In this document: positions 27,861 through 38,870 of the stretch, one piece after another | How positions within the stretch are numbered: the stretch's first letter is position 1 | How the letters are laid out: the number at the start of each line of letters is the position of its first letter | From: Artemia franciscana | Taxonomy: Eukaryota > Arthropoda > Branchiopoda > Anostraca > Artemiidae | Length of the DNA stretch: 64,000 bases | Assembly: GCF_032884065.1 (NCBI RefSeq) | Contig: NC_088867.1 | Coordinates: 58,726,675-58,790,674, forward strand | Direction of reading: 5' to 3' | Made by a program: the position numbers and the translations under genes | The notes under the pieces: generated by a model | Databases searched by the model: none | The model's input: the letters and a program-made list of their open reading frames with translations, nothing else | Told to the model about the DNA's origin: nothing

Positions 27861-28234
27861 GTTTGTAGATTTTTTCTTAGATTAATAAAATTAGGTAATT
27901 AATTAATTAATGAATAATAATAATTAATAAAATAATTAATATTTAATAATTAAATATAAATTAAATATAATTAATGTAAATTAAATATAAACTAAAAATA
28001 ATTATAATTAATTATTAATAAATAATTAATTAGTTAATTAGGCAAAAAGTAATTACGGTAAAAAGCATTACGGTAAAAACCAATCTGCAAGAAACTAAAA
28101 CGTAACATATTCATTGAAAAATGTTTGCTAAAATTGTGTAAATATAGATATCCTATATTAATAGCATCACGGGTTTCACTTCTTTCACTTTTCTTCTTGT
28201 CTCTTTCCCTGTCTTTTCTGTATCTATATTCGTC
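27861..28234. other. AT-rich intron, no gene
   Basis: 27885-28045 is a low-complexity (TTAAT)n/(AATTAATT)n tract. Nothing else recognised. Confidence 0.6.
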
Positions 28235-28465
28235 AAATTGTCAAAAGATTGTCCTTTTCGGCAAACCGTCTAAGACTAAATTAAAATCACATTATCCTGG
28301 GTTGAAGTGGAAGGATGTCGTAAGGAAAGATTTAAGCGAAATAGGAGCTTCATGGGAGGGTGTACAGAGGGAGACTTTGAATAGATTGGGATGGAGGAGG
28401 AATGTCTGTAGCTGTGTGGGCATCAGGCTGCTTGGTGCTTCGTTGAGTTCTTAGTAGTAGTAGTA
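28235..28465 (+). pseudogene. RTE-like retrotransposon 3' fragment
   Basis: Encodes KIVLFGKPSKTKLKSHYPGL, KWKDVVRKDLSEIGASWEGV then RETLNRLGWRRNVCSCVGIR, the extreme C-terminus of the RTE-like ORF, still open, followed by a (TAG)n tail at 28451-28463. Compare the minus-strand copy at 49740-49925. Confidence 0.8.
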
Positions 28466-28865
28466 TAGTTGTAAAATCTAGACAAGTCCATTGTATTGCG
28501 CCTCTAGTTCACAACAAATAATCACAAACACTTTTTAATTTTAGAAACTCATTCGAGTTGGCGCTTTGCAGCCTCTTTTATACAGAGGAACAAAGTGGGA
28601 AACAAAAAAAAATAATATATTCAAGTGCTTAAAATTTGTCCAATCTTAATGTATCCTTCAAAGGTACAGTAAAATACGGCAGATCTAACAACCTTGAAAT
28701 TATTGTCATTATCGTTATCATTTCTTGTAATATTAAATAGAATAATTGGCCTTTCTTTCCATTGTCAAGTGTACAATCTCACATATCAATCTCTTCTTTT
28801 GGTAAATGTTTGTAATAACTCGCAAGTGTATATGTTATAATAAACGTAGTTTATCCAATATTAGC

Positions 28866-28951
<86 letters not shown>

Positions 28952-29570
28952 AATAATTGTGTCACAGCATCTGAGAAGCCATTATTTGAAATTGAGAAAA
29001 GGGCGTAAATGATTGAAATAGTAATGACTTGTTTTGAGCCCATTCAGTGGCATCAATTCATTATAATTTAGATGTATGGGGGGGGGGGTAAATATATTTT
29101 TCAGAATAAAAGGGGACAAAATTTGTCGTCTTTTTTTCAATTTCCAATTGAAAAATTCAAATACCAAGAAAAATACATTTTTCAATGAAACTATCCCCCC
29201 TGAAAGGTATTTTCAAATTCTAAAAGAGGGAATCTAGGGGTTGCAAAAGCCTCCCTAGCTAATGCATATTTTGTAACTAAATTAAATTATGCCTTCAATC
29301 TAGATGGAAAGAAGCTAAAAGTCAGCGACGAAGTTTATATTAAGTAAGCTAAACAAAAAAGTGAATTTAGTGAGCATTGGATTTGCGGTAAGAAGAAACT
29401 AAACGAACAAGGATAAATATTCCCATAACATCCTAAATAGCATCCTAGATAATATTCAGAAACGGTAACCAATGTTAAACAATGTTTAAAAAAATGTTAA
29501 AACGGTTTTTACTAAACCAAAAAAGTGAATTTAGTGAGCACTGAGTTTGCGGCCAAAAGAAACTAAACGA
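28466..29570. other. No recognised gene; (TA)n array
   Basis: 28869-28946 is a pure TA array without Helitron ends. 29060-29230 is a G-rich/T-rich dispersed repeat resembling those at 11000, 18900 and 56500. 29355-29480 and 29515-29610 contain a diverged duplication (AAAAGTGAATTTAGTGAGCA(T/C)TG...GAAACTAAACGAA...ATAAATATTC(C/A)CATAACATCCTA). Confidence 0.55.
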
Positions 29571-29634
29571 AGATGTATAAATATTCACATAACATCCTAG
29601 ATAATATTCAGAAAAGGTAACCATTCCTCCTCCT

Positions 29635-29830
29635 CATGATAGCACTTAGAATTGAAGGAGGAAAAAATCTACCTTTTCTGGATGTTTCGCTGAAAAAAAA
29701 GAAAGGCGATTACTTTTCTCAATGTTCAGAAAACAAACTCATAATGAAATGCATCCGAAGTACCATTCAAAAAAGGAGTAGTTTCATTGCTTGATAGGGA
29801 AAATTTGGAGAAAATGTTCTCCAAAGTCAT
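29635..29830 (+). pseudogene. Penelope-like element RT remnant
   Basis: Translates as EGGKNLPFLDVSLKKKKGDY then, after a frameshift, MFRKQTHNEMHPKYHSKKGV. This resembles the Penelope-like/GIY-YIG retroelement RT block '(n)LPFLDv.i.r.......tvYRKpThtn.Y...  sHp...KkgvV'. Only ~60 residues survive. 31440-31545 may hold the C-terminal endonuclease relic of the same element. Confidence 0.5.
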
Positions 29831-31091
29831 TGCCTTAACGAGAAAAATTTGGGGAGAATTTTCGCCAAATTACCTTGTTTCTAAACTATTGCACGTAAGG
29901 GTATAGCCCTATAGCCCTTCGTGAGGCTTAATTGTATAGCCCTTTGGCTATACAATTAAGTTCACAGATAAAATGACAAAGAAGCGACAAAGTAAATATG
30001 GAAAGAAATAAACAGCCACAACTTTTAGATTCTAATATTTGGTAAAAAATGCCACGGTAAAAAGGTCATTATAGTAAAAGGCCACATCTGTTTTTATCAT
30101 AAACTGGTGTATAACTATAATACAGAATCTTGATGCAAATCGGTTAGACCTGTGGACAAAGCTCTGTCTAAAACCTGGGTGTATAGAACCGAGTGTACAG
30201 CCTTCTTTGCTTTTATGATAAATCTTACACTGGCCGAATTCACCAGCAGTTCGTAGAACGATTTATTGAGAATCAAAAATATTTCCATTAAAAAAATTTC
30301 CAAATTTGAAAAGCCTATTGAAACTTTTATTTATGCTTTGAAAGTTTGAGGAATGTCAAAATTTTTATAATTACTTTGGCAGTTTTGTGTCGTTTAAGGA
30401 ATTGATAGCTATTTCTAATGATAGCAATGGTTTCCCAATGAAAGGTTTTGCGAAATTGGTTGTGGAAGCCGTTGAAAAAAGAAGTAAAATTTTTTTCAGA
30501 TTTGGCAATTAAAAAAGATACCAGCAGATCTGTTCAAAGGGGTGAGGTGGAAACCAGGGCAGTCGTCCTGGGTGCCGTTGCTCGGAATGAGGGGCATCAC
30601 TACTGGGGGTGGGGGCTGCCCACTTTGGTCAAATTTTTCACCTTCAGGTTTTATTCTTATATTTGAGTTGAGAGAGGGTGCTGTAATTAATTTTCCCCCA
30701 GGCACTGCCAACCCTAGGAACGCTTCCGGATACCAGCGGTCTAAACATTGATGCAGTAATAGTAGCTCATTGACTGTAGACTACATTTGTTACTTTGTGT
30801 TTTTGTGGGAGTAAATGTAAGTTTCGAGATTGTTAATGCTTTCTTATGTTTCTGGAATGAAATAGGGCGTTCTCTCTTATTCGTTTGCTCTCTGGATCTA
30901 AAATTTTTCGTCCCATCCTTCAAAATTCCCCTCAACTGAAAAAAAAAGAAAAAAAAATTGTGCCTTGGCCATTCGACTTGTTAAATCTTCACTACATCTT
31001 ACTAATAAAACTACATTATCTCTAGATTCGGTATATTGTCACGCTTGCGAGCATTAATGCACATTGGTAGCCCATAATGAAAAACATAGCC

Positions 31092-31331
31092 AAAGGAGGT
31101 TGCCCACCCAAAAAACCTGCCAAAACAAGCTAAAGGAAGTTTTCTACCCAAAAAACCTACCAAAGCAAGTTAAAGAAGGTTGTCCACCCAAAAACCTACC
31201 AAAACAAGCTAAAGGAAGTTGTCCACCCAAAAAACCTACCAAAACAAGCCGAAGGAGGTTGTCCATCCAAAAAAAACTACCAAACAAGCCAAAGGAGGTT
31301 GTTCACCCAAAAAAACCTACCAAAACAAGCC
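31092..31331. repeat. 40-bp minisatellite, six copies
   Basis: Consensus AAAGGAGGTTGTCCACCCAA plus AAAACCTACCAAAACAAGCC, six units of 39-41 bp, ~85-90% alike by eye. The apparent 91-residue proline/lysine-rich frame across it is a by-product: a 40-bp unit shifts frame at every copy. Confidence 0.93.
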
Positions 31332-31399
31332 GAAACTAGATAAACAAGTCATTAAACAGAATCCAGTGCAATACTGTGTGTTTAAATAGGCTGCAATTT

Positions 31400-31560
31400 C
31401 CACGAGTAGTTCTCTCCTTGAGTTCACAGTGCAAGCAAGTTTGCAGTCTCGGATGAGTGATCACAAACTTGCGTTAGGTCGATCCTGCCATACAATCGGG
31501 ATTCCTCTTTCGGATATAGGAACGAAGATGGAATTCGAGGATAGAAGAAGACAATGGAGA
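31400..31560 (+). pseudogene. Possible Penelope-like C-terminal remnant
   Basis: One frame reads SRMSDHKLALGRSCHTIGIP, LSDIGTKMEFEDRRRQWR, stop. 'R...H..A........' followed by a region centred on an aspartate/glutamate-rich block resembles the end of a GIY-YIG domain as in Penelope elements. No catalytic GIY or YIG residues are visible, so this is a weak assignment resting partly on the RT remnant 1.6 kb upstream. Confidence 0.3.
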
Positions 31561-33640
31561 TAGTAACATGGGACGGAGCCTTTGTTTCATTTAGTCTTCA
31601 CACTTTTAACACTTAAATGCCATATTTAAGAGCCGGTTTTCCAAATTAACGAAACCTGGGTAAATTAGGAAAGTGAAACTAATATTACTATTGGTATCAT
31701 TTAAGCGAAATATATGGAAAAGAAGAAACTCCGCGTCTAACTTGTTTTATTTCCTTTATTTCAATCATGCTTAATTATGAAATTGTTAAATAAAAAATAT
31801 ACTCATCTATTTATTTATATATATTAAATTATACATTAAATTATACAGCCTGTGTTCAAGAACGAGCCTCCTTCCTTTATTTTCGAGATAAGAAATAAAA
31901 AATAATGACAGCAGAAGTAGCTGCAGCCTATTGAAGAGCGATAACAATTAGATATAAAAAGACCTGCAACATGTCTAATTTCCTACAGCTAATAGGGTTT
32001 TTTTTAATTTAGGTGTGAAGTTTTCCATTTAGTTGACCAACTCAACCCAGAATTCACCTAGTGACCTCAACTTCTGGAAATAGAACCACTTTGAATACCT
32101 GCACGGTACTAACAACTTAGATACTTTTTTTTAGCTTTTAAACATGGTAACTAATTCTGTCGTTTATATTTTAAATTATGATATTAAAAGAGTTTCCAAA
32201 ACACACATCAGGTCACCCGTTTTTTTTTCAGTCATACAAGCACTGAAAAAAGATATACTGAGGAAATATCACACAGAGTATCATAAAAAGACCTGAAATT
32301 CGAAGGCACGAAGACCTTCTTCCTGAACCCAGCAATTGCCTATATTAGTATTTTATAAGGTATATTTTCATTATAGACTGAATTCTAATTAATTATTAAA
32401 TTAGCTTTTTCCAATGGTTCCATGAGCTGAGTGGGGGAGGATTGTAGAAATTTTTGATGGTTTTTTCTTTCTTTTTTTATTATGGTGATGCCAATAGTTG
32501 CTCGGGGAAGAAAAATGTGCGCATTGATTTGCTTTATCAATATTAGTTGCGTAGTTGGTTCTTGCGAAAATCCAGCATCGACGACATTTATTTTATTGGC
32601 GCGTTTCTAGGAAAACTTAGTTTTACAAGTTCATGGATAAGCCAGGAGATTCAGTTGAAGACTTCGCGTTTTATCTATACCCTCCCCTGCTAATGACAGA
32701 ATCTACAATCAATCAGTCATTCTTATTATTGATAACTAACAAGCACACTGATTACTTTTATGTCCTTGTTTGGGGCAGGGCTAAAGGACGTGGAACGCCC
32801 TTCTTTATTTGAAGGAGCTCCCTAATTTTCTGTAGTTTTAAGTATCAGACGAGTGGAATCGAAATGCAAGAAATGGTAAGGTTTTGACCGAATTCGTTCA
32901 GAAATTGTTAAAAAGGAGAAGGTTTTTGATTAATAAAAGCACTAATGACATTAGTGTCGTACTTTCAAAATTCTTTCAATTAATTTCTTGTTACTGCGTC
33001 TAATATACAGATTCCTGCAAAAGGTAAGATTTGTATAAATTCCACTACTACGAAAATTGAATATTTCTTTTGGTATTGTGTATTATCTATGTATTTCTTC
33101 AATGCGCAGTTCACAAATACATATAGTAGATTTACTAGATTATATTCTTTGTAAAACTTGGACAGACCTGAGACCCGTTAAAGACTTATGCCTCGAAGAC
33201 ATACTTTTTTTTACTATTTATTTTTCTTCACATACAAAATCAAAACACATCTTCTACAAAATGCCGCCGCGCTAAGAAAATAAATACCGCGAATGTTTGT
33301 CTGAAATACCTCCCACTTTTTTATTTTCTAATGTTAGCCTAATCCAGGTCGTTTCTTTTGAAATTCTTTATTCGTCAGGTCTAGTCAATTCAATTTCAAA
33401 AGTGCAAAGTTTTTTAATTTGTACAAAGCACAGTACAAAACTTTGAGCTGGAGGAACCACTTCCTATAAGTATTACCACTCATTTTTCTTGGCTTCTAGG
33501 TTTAACCAGCACTAGTCATAACAACGGGCGCGTATGCAGGATGTTTTGTTTGGAGGTGGGGACATGTCGGGGAGGAGGGATACAACTTCCGAAATAGCTT
33601 ATAAAAGTGGTTGCCTGCTTTTATTATATAAACTTGAATT
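31561..33640. other. No recognised gene
   Basis: AT-rich unique-looking DNA with T-runs. Short open frames (e.g. 33057-33275) have no family signature and no good splice signals. This interval is a candidate location for the missing 3' exons of the dynein or phosphatase genes, but none was recognised. Confidence 0.45.
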
Positions 33641-33689
33641 TTCCAGAGCTTAGAAAAACAAGTCAATTTTAGAGCATTCTAATATCTTT

Positions 33690-33962
33690 GTGACGGATGG
33701 TACCCCGCAATCGGTCCGAGAAGTTCGAAGGAAATTATTTGCTGTGAGGTTGAAATTACTCAACAGTGGAATTAATCGTGGGGATGTTTGGGTGGCGAAA
33801 TCAATGCCGCCACTTTTGTGTATACGCCAGTGTCCAAACACTGAGCCTCTAAAAGTGACTGTTGACAAAGTAAATAAGGGTTTTATGGATTCAGTTTTGG
33901 CGCATATCCCTCATAGAGTTGATATTCATAGGGGTGGATTTGGAAGTTCTATGGAAAAGTGA
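33690..33962 (+). pseudogene. Unassigned ORF, possible ORF1 remnant of the non-LTR element
   Basis: Open frame from an in-frame GTG to TGA, 91 codons, including VREVRRKLFAVRLKLLNSGI, NRGDVWVAKSMPPLLCIRQC and NKGFMDSVLAHIPHRVDIHR. The stretch is hydrophilic and basic, with no CCHC zinc knuckle and no domain I recognise. It is placed in the element only because it lies just upstream of the endonuclease region on the same strand. Confidence 0.35.
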
Positions 33963-34313
33963 AATTTTTTCCTTTTTTTTCAGTTATTTTCTGTATTTGA
34001 TTTGTTTGAAGGTTGGGTTGGACGCGCGAAGGGATAATTTGAATGAAATGAAGGGTAGTAACAAAATTACAAGTGAAGAAAGTTTTTTGTGTGCTTGTTT
34101 CTTTTTTGTTCATTTAGTTGCAGTTAGAGAGAGTGTTGGCTTGGTTGTTGCATTTTGGTACTTACAGTGTCTATGGATTCCCTTTCTTTCCCTTTCTTTG
34201 TGTTTTTTTTTCTTTCGTATTCCATGTTGAATTATTTGTGAGTTTTAGTGCTTCTATTTTTCAGTGGGAGAGGCATGGGGGGGTACTCCTTGGCGTGAGG
34301 TCAATGCACCATA

Positions 34314-35271
34314 ATGGTTAATCAAGCTCATGGGATCCCTGCATCTAGACTGGAAGAATTTGAAAGAAAATCAGCCCTCTTTAGTAATGTATTCCAAACG
34401 TCCCTAGCCCATGATAATAATGAAATTTTAAACTCTATTTTAGTCCCCCCAAATAAATATTTGTTTTCTCATGAAATAGCTCATAAAAACCAAAATATGA
34501 GGAGAATATCTTTTTGGAACTGTCGTGGTTGGAGGAGTGGGCAAGGTGCGACTGAAATTTTTTTATTTGAATCGGACACGGATATTCTTGGGGTTTGTGA
34601 AACATTTTTAGATGAAAACTCGGCAAATAAAATTAATATTAGCTTAATATTAAAAATAAAAAAAAATTAATATTAATTAATAATTAATATTCTTTCACGT
34701 AAGCAGAAATAAAAAAAAGCAAGGTGGTTTAGCAATACTAGTTAAAAATTATATTCCGGCGCGACTGAGAAAAGAATTTCTATATCTGAATACTGAGATG
34801 GTTTTTGAAAGCTGTATTGTTGAATGTTTTTTACCAAATAATGAAAAAATTTTAATTGCTGTAATTTATCGTCCTCGGCAGACTTTATTGACAAATTTGA
34901 AAATATGTTAAGCGTGATATCAAATCTTCGAATGCCATTTTTTATCCTTGGGGACTTCAATATTGACTAATGGGATGCCTCCCAAGGCTTGATCCCTAAT
35001 GGGATCAAGCCTGCAAAGGATTGACCGACATGTCCTTCAGTTTTTAGAATGTAACCTTTCACATTGTATGAGCCCAGTATGTTTTATTCCGACACGAATT
35101 ACAAATTTATCTTTTTCACTGATTGATAACATTTTTGCACTTTATCCATGTGATGCTAAATTCGTGGTTATGGAAGATACGTCTGATCATTGTATTTTAA
35201 TGTCTGACTTCAGAGCGCAAAAGATAGCCAATAAAGAAAACCCTATGAAAAGGAGAAATTTTTCAAAGTAA
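34314..35271 (+). pseudogene. Non-LTR element endonuclease (EEP/APE-type), frameshifted
   Basis: Fragments in order: RRISFWNCRGWRSGQG (start of the EEP fold), TDILGVCETFLDEN (catalytic glutamate region 'aDIl.l.ETfL'), VKNYIPARLRKEF, LIAVIYRPR, FILGDFNID followed by a stop (GDFN catalytic motif), IPTRITNLSFSLIDNIF, and DTSDHCILMSDF (terminal SDH motif). All diagnostic motifs of the apurinic-like endonuclease are visible but spread over three frames with stops at about 34670, 34970 and 35270, so it is inactive. Confidence 0.8.
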
Positions 35272-35639
35272 ATATGAATGAACTGAAATCTAGTCTTAGC
35301 GATATAGATTGGAGTGAAGTTACTAACGAGAATGATTCAAATACATCCTTGGATGTATTTTATCGAATTCTGAACGAAAAACTGAATCTTCATTGCCCAT
35401 TTAGAGCTACATATCGGAAAAGAAACTCACCCAATAAACCTTGGGTAAGTTAATCGCTTTTAAAATCTATCGTGGAAAAAAATCGACTCTATAAGATAAA
35501 AATGAAATACCCCTCAGCTCATAATGTACAGCGATTCCAAAATTATAAAAATTTGCTGGTTAAAATTGTTAGAACAAGTGAACAAATTTATTATGAAAAT
35601 TCATTTAAAAAATCGGATTCACCTCGGACTACATGAAAA

Positions 35640-37735
35640 TTAATCAAGGAAAAAATTGGAATCAATACTAAGACATCACATCCTGAAGTGATCATAAATG
35701 TAAGTGGTGTTGAATTGAAGAGGAAGGATGTTGTTGCAGATTATTTTTGCAATTACTTTTCCCATTTTAGTGCTACTGCTGATCTGGAATCCCCTGAATC
35801 TTTATTTGGTTCATATAAAGATTATCTACCGTCATCCGAAAATTCTAGTATGTTCCTGGCCCCTGTTACTTTCGGTGAATTCCTGAAAGTAATTACGAAT
35901 TTAAAACGTGGTAAGACGTGGGACGTGATTAAGGAAGTTAGTCGACCGTCCATAAAACCAGAAGGTCTGCCTAAGTCTCTCATTGTAGATGATCAACTTG
36001 TAACAGAAAATGGCCAAATTCGACATCATATGAATAATTTTTTTGCGGAGATAGGGAAAAAAACTGCTAATAGCGTTTCTTATTCCTCTGTGTCACAGTC
36101 TTGGAAGCTATTCTTAGGTCCCTCGTGCTTGAAATCAATGGTTCTTGGGGAGGTTACGGTGCAGGAAATTAGAAATATTGTTCTGTCTTTAAAGAATTCT
36201 TCAGCAGGTTTCGACCAAATTTCTGCTAAAGTAATTAAACATATTCTTCCATCGATTATCATCCCAATTTACCACTTGATTAATAGGTCATTTGAACTAG
36301 GAGTATTTCCCCAACTTCTTAAACTTGCTCGTGTTATAGCTCTCTTTAAAGGAGGTGACAGAAAGGACCCTGGGAACTACAGACCGATCTCTCTTCTGTC
36401 AGTGTTCTCTAAGATATTTGAAAGAGCAATGCTCAAACGTCTGGTGAGATTTCTTGAAGCTAAATTTTTTTTTTCCATCAGCATCAGTTTGGGTTTCGCG
36501 CAAAGTATTCTACAGAACATGCTTGTAATAGACTTCTTCAGTTTATACGACGATCTTTAGATTCTAATCTTATTCCTGCAGCCATTTTTCTTGATGTAAA
36601 GAAAGCTTTTGACAGCCTTACACATAAGATTCTCATTGGTAAACTTTGTCATTTTGGTGTCCGTGGGGAAGCATTGTCTTGGTTCTCGTCATATCTAACT
36701 GACAGATCTATCGCCACAGAAGTTACAGACGAAAAAGTTCCAATTGAATACGGAGTACCCCAAGGTTCTATTCTTGGGCCAACCCTCTTCCTCATATATG
36801 TGAACGATCTCTACCGACTTTTTAACACCCCAATTAACAATGTTTGCTGTGGATTGTGTCACAAATCTTACTCTCAGAGTACGTTGGTGTTCACACCTAA
36901 TAGTCAAGAAGAATTAATAGCATTTGCAGATGACACTACTTTAGGTGCTGCAGCTCCGGATGAATCATCCCTTATTCTAAAGCTTCAAGCAATGACTGAG
37001 AAAATACTCTTTTGGTTTGACATAAATCAACTAACTTTAAATGTAAAAAAGTCCTACCTTCTTATTTTTTCTCGTAAAGGTGTGAGCTGCCCCACAATTA
37101 CTGAGCTTCATACACCAAGAGGCTCCATAAGTCGTCCCCCGGATCGATATGTGCGATTCCTGGGAGTTCTTTTGGATGAAAATTTATCATTTAAGTGGCA
37201 TGTTCAAATAATAAGAGTGAAAATTTCCCATGGACTTGGGATCATCCGAAAATTAAAGCGTTTATTCCCTTTCCCTATCCTCCGTCTTTTATACTTTTCT
37301 CTGATTTACCCTTATATATGTTACTGTTCGTCTGTGTGGATGTCCACATTTTCCTCGGTACTTGCTCCTATTCACAATCTTTATGAGAAAGCGACAAGAA
37401 TTCTCCAGTCGGCTACACACACTCCTCTCGACCTCCTAAAAATTAAAGATATTTATGTTTTATCTCTATCTTCGTTGGCATATCAATATTTCCAGGGAGA
37501 TCTCCCACGTTGTTTTTCGGGATTGCTTAAACTAGTAGGGGAAGTAAATTTATATATCGTTCGTAACCGGGAGGATGTGATGATTCCAGCTAGTCCCTCG
37601 GTTCGTTCAGACTTCGGCCTGGCTATGACTGTGGGACGAGCTTGGAACTTGGTTCCCGCTGAGATCCGGCAGTCACGAACACTTGGCTCCTTTAAGAGAC
37701 AGATGAAAAGTTTCTTATTAAAGGCTTCTTATTAA
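35640..37735 (+). pseudogene. Non-LTR element reverse transcriptase, one frameshift and a duplicated N-terminal segment
   Basis: The first frame (to 36560) includes FDQISAKVIKHILPSIIIPI, FPQLLKLARVIALFKGGDRK and DPGNYRPISLLSVFSKIFER. After a shift in a T-run at 36465-36474 the second frame (from 36476) continues HQFGFRAKYSTEHACNRLLQ, IFLDVKKAFDSLTH (palm aspartate), YGVPQGSILGPTLFLIYVND, AFADDTTLG (catalytic FADD), VRFLGVLLDENLSFKWHVQI and a C-terminal GSFKRQMKSFLL. All RT motifs 1-7 plus thumb are recognisable, and the last 420 codons have no stop. The N-terminal part contains two versions of the pre-RT segment in one frame (see findings). Jockey/CR1 group by the 'DP.NYRPISLL..fsKifEr' and 'GVPQGSILGP' motifs. 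Confidence 0.88.
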
Positions 37736-38189
37736 ATGTTTCCTATGGTTTATTTATTATTATTTTTTTTTCCTTTTTTTGGTTTGTTGTTTTGTTGGTG
37801 TTGTATCCTCGATGACGCGTGAATTCTAATTTGTATTTTATTATCGGGTGATGTGAGGGTCGCTGTTTCGTGGGGACTGCCGGTGAGTTGATTTCTTTTT
37901 CTTACATATTTATATTTAGATGTTGTTTAGTATGTTTATGACAAGTTTTTATGATTCTTTATTTATTGTATGCCGTTCCCCAAATAACGGGCCATTGAGC
38001 CCTTTGGGATATTGTTTTTGTTATTGTTATTTTATGAAAATAAATAGAACTTGAACTTGAACTTGTTTCACAAGTGGATTTTCTTTGAAAAAACATATTT
38101 CAAAAATGATTCTTTGCCTGGATGTCGGGATTGATTAATAATAGATTTTAGTATGTATTTTGCTGTGGTGTTCTTACGCTGGGGTGACC

Positions 38190-38398
38190 TCCTCTATGAT
38201 CTCCTACCTTGTATGTTTTTTTGTCTTAGTTTTTTTTCTCTCTTTTTGGAATTATTAGTATGACGAGACGTTGTGTTTTTTTTTCTATGCATTTGTGCTA
38301 CCCCAGCCTTACGAGCTCTGCTCTCTGTTGGGGCATAATATTGTTTTTGTATATTTTTAATTTGAATTAATAAATATTGATTGATTGATTGATTGATA
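38190..38398 (+). repeat. 3' end of a second non-LTR element with (TTGA)n tail
   Basis: A T-rich 3' UTR-like stretch ending AATTAATAAATATTGATTGA plus TTGATTGATTGATAG (about 38360-38398). A terminal TTGA microsatellite is typical of some non-LTR 3' ends. No coding sequence precedes it. Confidence 0.5.
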
Positions 38399-38429
38399 GA
38401 ATTTACAATTAAAGCCCTTCCCAAATTTA

Positions 38430-38870
38430 TATAACTCTATGCTAATAGGATGACCAATGAAGGCAAGGGGGACTGAGAGACATATTGCTCTTTATTAAGT
38501 CAAAATTATCGTTTTGACTGCGATAAGCCTCTGTAATTTCTACCAATAGATAATGATTTACTAAAGGAATTATTCTCACCTACTTCATATAAAGTGGAAT
38601 TGTGTGCCATTTTCAGGGGCACTAGAGCTCAGAATTTGAGAATAAATCCCTTCCTAAGGCCATAAGGCCATATGCTTATACAACGATCACTGGGGAGAAG
38701 GGAAAGGGAGACATATCACTCTTTACCAAGTCAATGCTTTCATTTTAATTACGATAAACATCCACAAATGCCACCAGTAGATAATGGTTCATTGAGGAAT
38801 TTATCTCATTCATTGCTGAAAAAGTGTCAAATACGCCCTGTCAATTAGGAATATAGCTCTTCACTGCAGG
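38430..38870. repeat. Two diverged tandem copies, ~235 bp
   Basis: GGGGACTGAGAGACATATTG, CTCTTTATTAAGTCAA at 38467-38502 recurs as GGGAGACATATCACTCTTTA, CCAAGTCAA at 38706-38734. The following TAGATAATGATTTACTAAAG recurs as TAGATAATGGTTCATTGAGG. Old tandem duplication, non-coding. Confidence 0.6.

Larger units (their letters stand above)
33660..38065 (+). mobile_element. Jockey/CR1-like non-LTR retrotransposon (full-length-like but broken)
   Basis: Order on the plus strand: a possible ORF1 remnant (33690-33962), apurinic-type endonuclease (34498-35271, several frameshifts), reverse transcriptase (35688-37735, one frameshift at ~36470), a 3' UTR with AAAATAAATAG, and a tail of GAACTTGAACTTGAACTTG (38047-38065). 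The 3' end is well defined by the tandem tail; the 5' end is uncertain. It lies between the 3' parts of the convergent dynein and phosphatase genes. Confidence 0.8.

Noticed and set aside
31064..31339. Lys/Pro-rich 91-residue ORF
   Set aside because: Generated by the 40-bp minisatellite, whose unit length is not a multiple of three.
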